This document shows positions 17,527-25,789 of a stretch of 64,000 nucleotides of DNA, piece by piece (within the stretch, counting starts at the first letter, position 1; each line of letters starts with the position of its first letter). The notes below the pieces were generated by a model that saw only the letters and a program-made list of their open reading frames with translations, was not told the origin of the DNA and did not search any database. The DNA comes from Nocardiopsis ganjiahuensis DSM 45031 (GTDB lineage Bacteria; Actinomycetota; Actinomycetes; Streptosporangiales; Streptosporangiaceae), in the NCBI RefSeq assembly GCF_000341085.1, contig NZ_ANBA01000013.1:186001-250000 (forward strand), read 5' to 3'. The translations under genes were made by a program, and so were the position numbers.

Positions 17527-17621
17527 CCTCCTGTCACGGGGACACCGTGAAGCCGACCGGAAGCGGTTCAGCGCCACGCCGCGTTCACGGAGTCGGACGC
17601 CCCAAAGCGCCGCGAAGCGCA

Positions 17622-17627
17622 TAGTCT
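17622..17627 (+). promoter_or_regulatory. -10 element of a leaderless promoter
   Basis: TAGTCT is 7 nt before the GTG at 17635 with no Shine-Dalgarno between. Confidence 0.55.
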
Positions 17628-17634
17628 GGGTTTC

Positions 17635-18573
17635 GTGAGCCCTATCCAGGTCCCAGACGCGCCCGTGGTCCTCTCGTCGGCGTCGGTCTACCCGGAGAAG
17701 ACCCCGGCCGCCTTCGAGATCGCGGCGAAGCTGGGGTACGACGGTGTTGAGGTCCTCGTCTCCTCCGACCCGGCCAGCCAGGACATCGAACTCCTCCGGC
17801 GTCTCTCGGACTACCACCAGATGCCCGTCACCGCAGTCCACTCGCCCTGCCTCGTGCTGACCCAACGGGTGTGGGGCCGCGAGCCCTGGGGCAAACTCGT
17901 CCGCTCCAAGGAGATGGCCGAGGCTCTGGGAGCCAAGACGATCGTCGTGCACCCGGCCTTCCGCTGGCAGCGCGAGTACGCCCGCGACTTCGAGAACGGC
18001 GTCGCCCGCATGCAGGACGAGACCGACGTGGTCTTCGCCGTCGAGAACATGTACCCGGTGCGGGTGCGCGACCGCGAGGTCGTCCCCTACGCGCCGAGCT
18101 GGAACCCGCTCGACCGCGACTACCCGGACGTCACCCTCGACCTGTCGCACACCGCCATGTCCGGCTCCGACGCGTTGGACATGGCCAAGCAGCTGGGCAA
18201 CCGCCTCTCCCACGTACACGTCACCGACGGTTTCGGCGGCCAGAACCTCGACGAGCACCTCATCCCCGGGCGCGGCAGCCAGCCCGTCGCCGAACTGCTC
18301 GAACACCTGGCGGGCAACGGCTACGAGGGCCAGCTCGTCCTGGAGGTGAGCACCCGCAAGGCCGCCGACCGCCAGGCGCGCATGCGGGAACTGGCCGAGG
18401 CGCTGGCCTTCACCCGGCTGCACTTCGCGCAGGGACCCCAGAACCCCGAACCCCGGCTGGACCGCCGCGAGCGCATCGCGCTGCTGCGCAGGCGCCCGCA
18501 GTCCCCGCCCCGGCGCTTCTCGGTGGACCCCGGTGGATCGGTCGACGACGAGGGCTCGGTCGACCAGGACTGA
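17635..18573 (+). CDS. Sugar phosphate isomerase/epimerase-type TIM-barrel protein
   Basis: This 312-residue cytoplasmic protein belongs to the AP-endonuclease-2-like TIM barrels (xylose isomerase-like fold). Metal-binding stretches are visible: [30 protein letters not shown] (Glu), [12 protein letters not shown] (Asp, His), [24 protein letters not shown] (His, Asp, His) and [11 protein letters not shown] (Glu). These imply a divalent-metal isomerase, epimerase or endonuclease, but the substrate is not readable. The last 45 residues are basic and probably disordered. It precedes proC by 119 bp with a dyad between them, and is conserved beside proC in related actinobacteria. Confidence 0.82.
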   Translation: MSPIQVPDAPVVLSSASVYPEKTPAAFEIAAKLGYDGVEVLVSSDPASQDIELLRRLSDYHQMPVTAVHSPCLVLTQRVWGREPWGKLVRSKEMAEALGAKTIVVHPAFRWQREYARDFENGVARMQDETDVVFAVENMYPVRVRDREVVPYAPSWNPLDRDYPDVTLDLSHTAMSGSDALDMAKQLGNRLSHVHVTDGFGGQNLDEHLIPGRGSQPVAELLEHLAGNGYEGQLVLEVSTRKAADRQARMRELAEALAFTRLHFAQGPQNPEPRLDRRERIALLRRRPQSPPRRFSVDPGGSVDDEGSVDQD

Positions 18574-18606
18574 GGGGGCCGGCCCCCGGAGCTGCGGTCG
18601 CGGCCG

Positions 18607-18634
18607 CCGGTTGTCCGACCGATGAGACAACCGG
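18607..18634 (+). promoter_or_regulatory. Dyad before proC
   Basis: CCGGTTGTC (18607-18615) and GACAACCGG (18626-18634) are perfect arms with a 10-nt spacer. They lie just upstream of a -10 candidate TAGCGT (18659-18664). The dyad may be an operator or a weak terminator of the preceding gene. Confidence 0.4.
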
Positions 18635-18692
18635 TCGGTTCCGGCGTCCGGGGGCGGCTAGCGTGGAGGGGACTCGCAGAGAGGACCCCTTC

Positions 18693-19487
18693 ATGATCGC
18701 GATCATCGGTGCAGGAAAGATGGGCGAGGCGCTGCTCGCCGGGCTGCTGGCCAAGGGCCACGCTCCGGAGGACGTGCTCGTCACCGAGCCGCGTGAGGAG
18801 CACGCGGCGGAGCTGCGCGGCCGCTACGGGGTCGAGACGGTCCCGGCGGAGGACGCCGCCAAGCACGCGGACACCCTGCTCCTGGCCCTCAAGCCGCAGG
18901 ACATGCTCGCCCTGTTGGACGACATCGCGCCGCACCTGTCCAAGGACCACCTGGTCATCTCCGTTGCCGCCGGGCTGACCACGGCCGTCCTGGAAAGCCA
19001 CCTGCCCGCGGGTGTGCCCGTCGTGCGGGCGATGCCCAACACCCCCGCGCTCATGGGCCAGGGGATGACCGCCGTCTCCGGCGGGGCGCACACCGGCACC
19101 GCGCACCTGGACCGGGCCGAGGAGCTGCTGGGCACGGTCGGCGAGGTGCTCCGGGTCGGCGAACAGCACATGGACACGGTCACCGCCATCTCCGGCAGCG
19201 GACCGGCCTACTTCTACTTCATCGCCGAGACCATGATCGAGGCCGGGGTCGCCATGGGTATGCCCCGTGTCACGGCGCAGCGGCTGGTCGGCCGGACGAT
19301 CACCGGCGCCGCGGCCATGCTCGACGGTTCGGGGGAGCACCCGGTGGTACTGCGCGAGGCCGTCACCTCGCCGGGCGGAACCACCGCGGCTGCCCTGCGT
19401 GAGCTGGAGCGGCACGGGGTGCGCACCGCCTTCACGGACGCCATCGAGGCGGCCCGGGACCGGAGCCGGGCGCTCTCCGAGAGCTAG
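18693..19487 (+). CDS. proC: Pyrroline-5-carboxylate reductase
   Basis: This 264-residue NAD(P)H enzyme makes the last step of proline synthesis. It starts MIAIIGAGKMGEALLAGL, the Rossmann GxGxMG site, and has LLLALKPQDM, VRAMPNTPALMGQGM, the hallmark AISGSGPAYFYFIAETM, and the C-terminal dimer motif REAVTSPGGTTAAALREL. Length is normal. The ATG at 18693 has GAGAGG about 7 nt upstream, and the long open frame before it is out of register with any known domain. Transcription probably starts near 18670. Confidence 0.97.
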   Translation: MIAIIGAGKMGEALLAGLLAKGHAPEDVLVTEPREEHAAELRGRYGVETVPAEDAAKHADTLLLALKPQDMLALLDDIAPHLSKDHLVISVAAGLTTAVLESHLPAGVPVVRAMPNTPALMGQGMTAVSGGAHTGTAHLDRAEELLGTVGEVLRVGEQHMDTVTAISGSGPAYFYFIAETMIEAGVAMGMPRVTAQRLVGRTITGAAAMLDGSGEHPVVLREAVTSPGGTTAAALRELERHGVRTAFTDAIEAARDRSRALSES

Positions 19488-19495
19488 GCCGCAGC

Positions 19496-19517
19496 ATATG
19501 TGACGCATATCACATAT
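19496..19517 (+). promoter_or_regulatory. CRP/GlxR-type operator (perfect consensus)
   Basis: ATATGTGA-cgcata-TCACATAT contains TGTGA-N6-TCACA, the CRP-family consensus shared by E. coli CRP, mycobacterial CRP and corynebacterial GlxR, with 8-bp perfect arms. It lies 8 bp after proC and 139 bp before the start of the membrane protein gene at 19656, the likely target. Confidence 0.65.
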
Positions 19518-19587
19518 CGAATTCGGGGGTCGACTGGTCATGGGGCGCTGGACGCGGCGTCGTACCTGGTGAATAAAGTCGGGATAA

Positions 19588-19603
19588 GAGGGGTTCGCCC
19601 CTC
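19588..19603 (+). terminator. UUCG-capped hairpin between proC and the next gene
   Basis: GAGGGG-ttcg-CCCCTC is a stable 6-bp tetraloop hairpin, extendable to 19581-19610 with mismatches. It may terminate proC or structure the leader of the next gene. Confidence 0.4.
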
Positions 19604-19655
19604 CTTACCCTCCCGCCTGTGTACGTGTTCCCCTCTTCACTGATTCCGGGGCCCC

Positions 19656-21605
19656 ATGACAACTCCTCAACCCCCTTCGGACCCGTCCAACAACCCCGGC
19701 CAGCCCGGACCCGCGACGCCTCCCCCTGTACCGAGCGGCCCGCAGAATCCCGTTGGGGGTTCCCCCACGGGAGGCAACCCCGCCGCGCAGAACCCCACCG
19801 GTGGCCAGCCCCCGTTCGGGGGTCAGCCCCCCGGCGGTCAGCCTCCCGGCGGACCGCCCCCGGGAGGCCCACCGTCCGGAGGGCAGCCGCCGCTCGGCCG
19901 CACCCCCTCCGGTGGAGTGTCCCCGATGGGACCGGGCGGCCCCCCGCCCGGTCATTTCAGCGGGCCGCCCCCCGGCGGACCACCGCCTTTCGGACAGCCG
20001 CCTGGCGGTCCCGGTGGCCCCGGCGGCCCCGGTGGGATGCCTCCGGGTGGGATGCCCCCCGGCGGTCCCGGCGGTCCCGGCGGTCCCGGCGGCCCCGGCC
20101 AGTTCGGCGGCCCGCCGATGCCCCCGCCCCTGCCCCCGCTCGGCCTCTTCCAGTCGAAGTCGGGGCTGCGCGCCGCGCTGCTGAACCTGTCCGGCCTCGG
20201 CGCAGGCTACTTCTACCTGCGCAGCTGGGTGTTCTTCGGGATCACCCTGGCCGTCACCATCGGCCTGCTGGTCACCGCCGCCGTCATGGGCGCCGCCGAC
20301 AACCTGCTCACCTGGGTTCCGTCGCTGCTCGCCTGGGTCCTGGCCACCGTCGTGCACGGCCTCTTCGCGGGCCGCCAGCACGACCGGCGCCTCATGGCCC
20401 AGGGCGTGCCGCCCGCGGCCCGGTCCAAGCCGCTCATCCTGGCGGCCTGCCTCGTCGTGGCCATGATGCTGTCGCTCGTCGGCGTCTGGCAGACCGGCGA
20501 GTGGCGGCTCCGGGTCGCGGACGCCGCGCACGCGCGCGGTGACTGCGACACCGCGACCGACGTCTACGGCCAGGTGGAGGGCGGTTTCCAGCTCTCCATG
20601 TCGCCCTCGCTGATGGACCGGGCCCGCGCCGGGAGCGAGGCCTGCCGACTCCTGAACAGCGCTCAGGCCGACGTCAGGAACGAGGACTACGACCTCGCGC
20701 TGGAGTCCTACACCGACTACTTCGCGCACGAGGCCGCCCGCTGGGAGGACACCGACGGCAGCATCGCCGAGATCCAGTTCGACTACGCCGGCCAGCTCGC
20801 CGCCGAGGCGGGGGAGCTCTACGCCGGTGAAGTGACCGAAGAGGTCAGCGGGACCTACCGCCAGGCGCAGGAGACCTACGCCTTCATCGCCGAGGACCTC
20901 TCCGACACCCCGGCCGCCGCGGAGGTCCCCGCGGCCCTGACCGAGATGTACGACCTGGCCACCAGTGACTACGCCGGCGAGAGCTGGTGCTCGGGCTTCG
21001 ACCAGATCGAGATGTTCGAGGGCCTCGACTGGGACGCGGCCCCCGACATCGCCGACCGCATCGAGACGGAGCTCCCGGACGCGGCCCTCAACTGCGGCTG
21101 GGCCCAGGTCGACGCGGGTGAGTTCGACGACGCCGAGGCCCGCGCGGACTACCTCGCGGCCGAGTACCCGGACCACGAGGCCGACGACGTCGAGAAGCTG
21201 GTCACGCACGCCGGGGCCGGCCGGATCGAGGCGGAGATGGACCGGGCGGTCCTCCTCGGCGAGAGCGACCTCGACGCGGCCCCGTTCGAGACCGGTGGCG
21301 GCGGCAAGGTCTCCGTCGAGTACGTGAACTACACCGACGAGGAGATGCGCTTCCTCTACGTGGGCCCGGACAAGGTGCACGGGGAGGTCATCATCGAGCC
21401 CTGCGCGGACTGTGACGTCTCCTCCCCGCCGACCGACACGTCCTGTCTGAGCGACGCCAACGCCATGGACCTGACGCTGGACCCGGGCAAGTACCGGATC
21501 CTGATCGGCTCGACGGAGAGCCTGTTCGACCGTCCCCTGCACGGTGACGTCAACATGAAGGCCGGAGAGACCTACGCGGACTGCTTCTACCGTGAGGAGG
21601 GCTGA
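19656..21605 (+). CDS. Large membrane protein: Pro/Gly-rich tail, three membrane spans, extracellular repeat domain
   Basis: Not recognised as a named family. Of 649 residues the first about 160 are almost purely Pro/Gly/Gln-rich (GGQPPGGPPPGG-like). Three hydrophobic spans follow: about 178-206 (AALLNLSGLGAGYFYLRSW, VFFGITLAVTIGLL), 220-245 and 265-282. A large acidic C-terminal half faces the outside and is helical with TPR-like flavour (NEDYDLALESYTDYFAHEAARWED). It holds seven or more cysteines and ends in a beta domain with CADCDVSSPPTDTSC. The first spans resemble TM2-type domains. The upstream CRP box suggests control by a global regulator. It could be a cell-envelope sensor or scaffold; this is speculation. 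Confidence 0.7.
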   Translation: MTTPQPPSDPSNNPGQPGPATPPPVPSGPQNPVGGSPTGGNPAAQNPTGGQPPFGGQPPGGQPPGGPPPGGPPSGGQPPLGRTPSGGVSPMGPGGPPPGHFSGPPPGGPPPFGQPPGGPGGPGGPGGMPPGGMPPGGPGGPGGPGGPGQFGGPPMPPPLPPLGLFQSKSGLRAALLNLSGLGAGYFYLRSWVFFGITLAVTIGLLVTAAVMGAADNLLTWVPSLLAWVLATVVHGLFAGRQHDRRLMAQGVPPAARSKPLILAACLVVAMMLSLVGVWQTGEWRLRVADAAHARGDCDTATDVYGQVEGGFQLSMSPSLMDRARAGSEACRLLNSAQADVRNEDYDLALESYTDYFAHEAARWEDTDGSIAEIQFDYAGQLAAEAGELYAGEVTEEVSGTYRQAQETYAFIAEDLSDTPAAAEVPAALTEMYDLATSDYAGESWCSGFDQIEMFEGLDWDAAPDIADRIETELPDAALNCGWAQVDAGEFDDAEARADYLAAEYPDHEADDVEKLVTHAGAGRIEAEMDRAVLLGESDLDAAPFETGGGGKVSVEYVNYTDEEMRFLYVGPDKVHGEVIIEPCADCDVSSPPTDTSCLSDANAMDLTLDPGKYRILIGSTESLFDRPLHGDVNMKAGETYADCFYREEG

Positions 21606-21657
21606 CCCGAAGCCCTCTTCCACGGCGGCTCCGTGAAGGTGCCGACCGACCGTGTCC

Positions 21658-21696
21658 CGGGCCCCGGTGTGAAGGACTCCTTCACACCGGGGCCCG
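21658..21696 (+). terminator. Long perfect terminator hairpin
   Basis: The arms are 19 bp (CGGGCCCCGGTGTGAAGGA and its complement) around a single C. It ends the gene at 19656. Confidence 0.85.
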
Positions 21697-21726
21697 CTCC
21701 CTTCCCGGCGGCAACCACCCCCGGGG

Positions 21727-21769
21727 TTCTGTCCGGACCCTCTCTTGCGTACTGTGTGCTTCGAAGCAC
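21727..21769 (+). promoter_or_regulatory. acuC promoter with palindrome at the start site
   Basis: TTCTGT (21727-21732) and TACTGT (21750-21755) are 17 nt apart. The 14-bp perfect palindrome GTGCTTCGAAGCAC (21756-21769) directly follows the -10, covering the predicted start point, where a repressor would block initiation. Confidence 0.5.
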
Positions 21770-21794
21770 GCACACCTGAAACGGGGGTCACCAC

Positions 21795-22985
21795 ATGGGA
21801 GGGCGCACGTCCTGCTCGCTTCGGGTGGCATGGGACGACGGACTCACTGCCTACGACTTCGGGCCGCAGCACCCGATGGCACCGATCCGGGTCGAGCTGA
21901 CCATGGCGCTCAGCCGTGAGCTCGGCGTCTTCGACGGGCCGGGGGTCGATCTCCTGGACGTCGAACCGGCCTCCGACGAACTCCTCTCCCTGGTGCACGA
22001 CCCCGCCTACATCAAAGCGGTCAAACGGGCCGGCCGGACCCTCGAGCCCGACGACGCCCACATGCTCGGGACCACCGACAACCCCGTGTTCCGTGACATG
22101 CACGAGGCCTCCGCGCTGATCTCCGGCGCCTCGGTGGCCGCCGCCAAGGCCGTGTGGACCGGACAGAGCGCGCACGCCGCCAACATCGCGGGCGGCCTCC
22201 ACCACGCCATGCACGGCAACGCGTGGGGCTTCTGCGTCTACAACGACCCCGCGCTGGCCATCGCCTGGCTCCTGGAACAGGGTGCCAAGCGCATCGCCTA
22301 CGTCGACGTGGACGTGCACCACGGGGACGGCGTCCAGAACGCCTTCTACGACGACCCCCGGGTCCTCACCATCAGCCTCCACGAGTCACCGGTGACCCTG
22401 TTCCCGGGCACCGGGCAGGCCTCCGAGGTCGGCGGTCCGAACGCCGAGGGGTACGCGGTCAACGTCGCCCTGCCCGCGGGGACCGGGGACACCGGCTGGC
22501 ACCGCGCCTTCGACGCGGTCGTCCCGCCGCTGCTGCACGAGTTCCAGCCCGAGATCCTGGTGACCCAGCAGGGCTGTGACACCCACGCCCTCGACCCCCT
22601 GGCCAACCTCACACTCAGCGTGGACGGTCAGCGCCGGGCCTACGAGGAGCTCCACAAACTGGCGCGCAAGACCGCGGGCGGCCGCTGGCTGCTGTTCGGC
22701 GGCGGCGGCTACGGCCTCGTGCACGTCGTACCCCGGGCCTGGACCCACCTGCTGGCCGAGGCCGCGGGCTCGCCCATCGACCCGGACAGCGAGACGCCGC
22801 AGGGCTGGCGCGACTTCGTGCGCCGGCGCACCGGCGAGCTGGCCCCGCTCTACATGACCGACGGCCGCGGGGTCTCCTTCACCCCGTTCGAGCAGGGCTA
22901 CGACCCGGGCGACCCCGTCGACCGGGCCATCCACGCCACCCGCACCGCGGTCTTCCCCAGCCACGGGATCGACCCCACGCTCTGA
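21795..22985 (+). CDS. acuC: AcuC-type histone deacetylase-family protein
   Basis: This 396-residue zinc hydrolase of the class I deacetylase fold probably removes acetyl groups from lysines such as that of acetyl-CoA synthetase. Conserved elements: YDFGPQHPMAPIRVELTM, YVDVDVHHGDGVQNAFY (zinc Asp and His, catalytic His pair), ISLHESPVTLFPGTG, GCDTHALDPLANLTLS (second zinc Asp) and the catalytic-Tyr loop GGGGYGLVHVVPR. Size matches actinobacterial AcuC. It is followed by the phosphatase-like and HTH genes, an order also seen in Streptomyces. A dyad over its promoter suggests specific repression. Confidence 0.9.
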   Translation: MGGRTSCSLRVAWDDGLTAYDFGPQHPMAPIRVELTMALSRELGVFDGPGVDLLDVEPASDELLSLVHDPAYIKAVKRAGRTLEPDDAHMLGTTDNPVFRDMHEASALISGASVAAAKAVWTGQSAHAANIAGGLHHAMHGNAWGFCVYNDPALAIAWLLEQGAKRIAYVDVDVHHGDGVQNAFYDDPRVLTISLHESPVTLFPGTGQASEVGGPNAEGYAVNVALPAGTGDTGWHRAFDAVVPPLLHEFQPEILVTQQGCDTHALDPLANLTLSVDGQRRAYEELHKLARKTAGGRWLLFGGGGYGLVHVVPRAWTHLLAEAAGSPIDPDSETPQGWRDFVRRRTGELAPLYMTDGRGVSFTPFEQGYDPGDPVDRAIHATRTAVFPSHGIDPTL

Positions 22986-23179
22986 GTCCGCTCCTCGCCC
23001 ACCCCTCCCCGTCCCGGACCACGCCGCTCTCATCACGCCCTGGTGAAATCTCCGCGATTGCCGCGTGGCGTGCGTTCAGCGGGTAGGAAGAGGATGAATA
23101 CCGGGCGAACAGGAGCCGACGCCGTGGTGGTCGCGCGGCGTGTCACAGGCTCGCCGCGCAGACGAGGAAGGGAACGCAG

Positions 23180-23977
23180 GTGACGCCGCCGACACGCGCT
23201 GAACTCATCACCTATCTGGTTCGCACGGGGATCGCGGGGCATGTCGACACCCCACGGCAGAACAACCTGCGTCACTACCGGAGGCTCGTGCAGAAGGACC
23301 CGTACCACCAGTTCGGGCTGACCTTCTCCCACGACTGGACCTACTCCGAGGTCCTGTCCCTGATGAACAAGCGCTGCGGTGTGGTGGGCGACGAGGAGTA
23401 CGTCTGGGGGATCGACACGATCGACCCCGACCGCACCATCGACGCCCTGGAGGCCCTCGGCGACCGGCTGGCGCTGGCGGCCGAGCGCCGGGAGAGCGTC
23501 ATGTTCGCCACCGGCCACCCCCGCAACCTCCGGGAGACCTACCAGGCCTGGAAGGAGGCCCTGGTCGGGCGCGGCTGCAGGGTCGTCACCGCGGCGGGCG
23601 GATACTCCTACGAGGTGACCACGGAGCGGCCGCCCAACCGCCGGATCGTCGTCTGGAAGGGTGACGTCGCCCTGGTGACGGACGGGCACCTTCCCCGGCA
23701 CAGCCACCACCCCTTCGCCATGCGGGCCATCCTCGGGGAGCTCTCCGACCGCGGTGAGGCATGGCCGCAGTTGGTCATCGCCGACCACGGCTTCGCGGGC
23801 GCCGCGGGGGAGGCGGGCCTCCCCACGATGGGCTTCGCCGACTGCAACGACCCGGCGCTCTTCCTCGCCGAACACGAGGGAAAACTACTGGTCACGGTGC
23901 CTCTGGACGACGGTTACCTGCCCGAGGACTACGCCCCGCTGCGCGACTACGTCCTCGCCAGAGCGGGCCTTCTCTGA
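23180..23977 (+). CDS. Phosphatase-like protein conserved beside a BldC-type HTH gene
   Basis: This 265-residue protein matches a conserved actinobacterial group usually labelled phosphatase. Features are RTGIAGHVDTPRQNNLRHYRRL, DPYHQFGLTF, WGIDTIDPDRTIDAL, VMFATGHPRNL, VIADHGFAGAAGEAG and FADCNDPALFLAEHEGKLLVTVPLDD. The Asp/His-containing blocks could bind metal, but no standard HAD or metallophosphatase motif is complete, so the activity is uncertain. The start is GTG at 23180 with GAGGAAGGGAA about 8 nt upstream. It lies between acuC and the HTH gene, in the order seen in Streptomyces. Confidence 0.72.
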   Translation: MTPPTRAELITYLVRTGIAGHVDTPRQNNLRHYRRLVQKDPYHQFGLTFSHDWTYSEVLSLMNKRCGVVGDEEYVWGIDTIDPDRTIDALEALGDRLALAAERRESVMFATGHPRNLRETYQAWKEALVGRGCRVVTAAGGYSYEVTTERPPNRRIVVWKGDVALVTDGHLPRHSHHPFAMRAILGELSDRGEAWPQLVIADHGFAGAAGEAGLPTMGFADCNDPALFLAEHEGKLLVTVPLDDGYLPEDYAPLRDYVLARAGLL

Positions 23978-24098
23978 GCAGGGAAGACCATTTATACCCA
24001 CCGTTAAACCTCAACTGACCCGTGTTCAACGTATAACCCGGAAGACAGCACAAACGACCTTCCGCAGAAGAGAACTCGGCTCTACTCTGAAAACGGAC

Positions 24099-24124
24099 GT
24101 GTCAGTAGTGACAGCATGACACGC
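24099..24124 (+). promoter_or_regulatory. Nested dyads upstream of the HTH gene at 24236
   Basis: CGTGTCA (24099-24105) and TGACACG (24118-24124) form one dyad; TGTCA-gtag-TGACA (24101-24114) forms a second inside it. TACTCT (24084-24089) could be a -10. A repressor or autoregulatory site is plausible. Confidence 0.4.
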
Positions 24125-24235
24125 TGGCGTGTCGGTGGGACGGGCACAGGTTTTCCGGGGTCGCCCACCCACCGCAGGCGCGCCAGGGCTGAACGGTAGA
24201 CAATTGCTCACGTCCGGGAATGAGGGCGTCGGAAG

Positions 24236-24439
24236 ATGAACGGGAGCAAGCCGCCTCTCGAAGAGGTCAGGTTCTTGACCGTGGCGGAGGTCGCCACGAT
24301 CATGCGTGTGTCCAAGATGACCGTTTACCGAATGGTGCACTCGGGAGTTCTCCCCGCGATTCGTGTGGGGCGTTCCTACCGGGTTCCCGAACGGGCCGTG
24401 CACGACTACCTCCGCGAGGCTTTCGTCGAGGCTGGTTGA
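24236..24439 (+). CDS. Small MerR/excisionase-type HTH protein conserved in actinomycetes
   Basis: This 67-residue protein is essentially one winged-helix DNA-binding domain: VRFLTVAEVATIMRVSKMTVYRMVHSGVLPAIRVGRSYRVPERAVHDYLREAF. It matches the well conserved actinobacterial HTH proteins found next to the phosphatase gene (the S. coelicolor SCO3328 type) rather than BldC itself, which is encoded at 34358. The start codon ATG follows GTCGGAAG. Role unknown; conservation implies a housekeeping or developmental function. The 32-residue ribosomal protein bS22-type gene often found next to it is not seen here. Confidence 0.88.
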   Translation: MNGSKPPLEEVRFLTVAEVATIMRVSKMTVYRMVHSGVLPAIRVGRSYRVPERAVHDYLREAFVEAG

Positions 24440-24500
24440 CAGGCCAGGCAGGGCCCGGGTGCGGGGCGAGACGCCAAGCACCCGGACCGCCGACAACCCG

Positions 24501-24529
24501 GGGGGCGATGAGTCCCCAGCATCGCCCCC
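24501..24529 (+). terminator. Terminator between convergent genes
   Basis: GGGGGCGATG pairs with CATCGCCCCC around a 9-nt loop. A weaker 8-bp stem (CCGGGTGC/GCACCCGG, 24455-24485) precedes it. Confidence 0.75.
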
Positions 24530-24583
24530 ACCGGGAAACACCCGCCTCGCGAGCGCCGCTCCGGGCACGGTCCTGACGCGGAG

Positions 24584-25726
24584 TCAGGAAACGCCGCGGA
24601 AGAAGGTGCGGATGTCGTCCGCGAGCAGCTCCGTCTCCTCCATCGCGGGGAAGTGGCCGCCCTCGGCGAACTCGCTCCAGTGGCCGATCGCCTTCCCCGG
24701 ATCCATCGCGCGGCGCACGAGCGGGTGGGTGTCGAACACGACCCAGCCGGAGGGCACGTCGGAGGCCATGAGCAGGTCGGTCCCGGAGTGCTCGGACTCG
24801 TAGTAGAACTGCGCGCTCGACGCGCCGCTGCGGGTGAACCAGTACAGGCTGATGTTCGTGAGGAGCTGGTCGCGGTCCACCGACTCGTCCGGCGTCCGGT
24901 AGGCGCCGCCGGCCCTGGTGCTGAACTTCTCGGCGATCCACGCGAGCTGGCCGACCGGCGAGTCGGTGAGCGCCGCACCGATCGTGTCGGGACGGTGGTC
25001 CTGCATCGCGAGGTACCCGCGCTCTGCCGCGTACTCGGCGCGCACGGCCTCGATCCGGGCGTTCTCGTCATCGGACAGGCCCTCGGGGTAGGGGAACTTG
25101 TCGCCGAGCAACCCGAGCAACCGGGAATCGACGCCGATGTGCGTGCCGATGACGCGCTCCGGGTGGAGCGCCGCGAGGCGGCCGGTGGTGCCCGCACCGA
25201 TGTCGGTGCCGTGGGCCGCGAACCTCTCGTAGCCCAGACGCGTCATGATCTCTGCGTAGGCCTCCGTCGTCCGCGCCAGCTCCCAGCCGGTCCCTGACAG
25301 CGGGGTGGAGAACCCGAAGCCGGGCAGCGACGGGACGACCACGTGGAACTCGTCGGTCAGCAGCGGGATGAGCCGCTGGTACTCGACGAACGAGCCCGGC
25401 CAGCCGTGGTTCAGGAGCAGCGGGGTGGCCTCCGGGTTCGCCGATCGCACGTGGACGAGGTGGAAGGTCTGGCCGTCGACGACCGTCGTGAACTGTTCGT
25501 GCTCGTTGAGCTTCTCCTCCTGCGCGCGCCAGTCGAACCCGTCGCGCCAGTACTCGGCGAGCTCCTCCAGGTACACCGGCGGGATGCCGCGGCTGAAGTC
25601 GGTGCGGTCGTCCCGGCCCGGCACGGGAGCCGGCCGGCGCGTGTGCGCCAGCCGGTGGCGCAGGTCGTCGATGTCGGCCTGCGGGACGTGGACGCGGAAC
25701 GGTGTGAGTGCGCTGTTCTCGTTCAT
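24584..25726 (-). CDS. Epoxide hydrolase (EHN-type alpha/beta hydrolase)
   Basis: This 380-residue enzyme opens epoxides to diols. The N-terminal EHN domain (about residues 8-110: PFRVHVPQADIDDLRHRLAHTRRP) precedes the hydrolase core. The oxyanion motif is NHGWPGSF (about 107-113), the nucleophile is D175 in AHGTDIGAGTTGRLA, and the catalytic His is in EGGHFPAMEE near the C-terminus. ATG at 25726 (MNENSALTP) is chosen over an upstream TTG. It is divergent from a WYL regulator, which probably controls it. Substrate unknown; xenobiotic or natural-product epoxides are typical. Confidence 0.88.
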   Translation of the reverse strand: MNENSALTPFRVHVPQADIDDLRHRLAHTRRPAPVPGRDDRTDFSRGIPPVYLEELAEYWRDGFDWRAQEEKLNEHEQFTTVVDGQTFHLVHVRSANPEATPLLLNHGWPGSFVEYQRLIPLLTDEFHVVVPSLPGFGFSTPLSGTGWELARTTEAYAEIMTRLGYERFAAHGTDIGAGTTGRLAALHPERVIGTHIGVDSRLLGLLGDKFPYPEGLSDDENARIEAVRAEYAAERGYLAMQDHRPDTIGAALTDSPVGQLAWIAEKFSTRAGGAYRTPDESVDRDQLLTNISLYWFTRSGASSAQFYYESEHSGTDLLMASDVPSGWVVFDTHPLVRRAMDPGKAIGHWSEFAEGGHFPAMEETELLADDIRTFFRGVS

Positions 25727-25789
25727 GGAGCCGACGCTCTCAGCCAATGCGGCAGACCGGCTTCCGCGATTTCCGGGATGATCGGGAAC

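Noticed and set aside
21664..21690. TGTGAAGGACTCCTTCACA as a Rex or CRP operator
   Set aside because: The spacer is too long for either consensus and the element is the middle of a 19-bp terminator stem after the gene at 19656.
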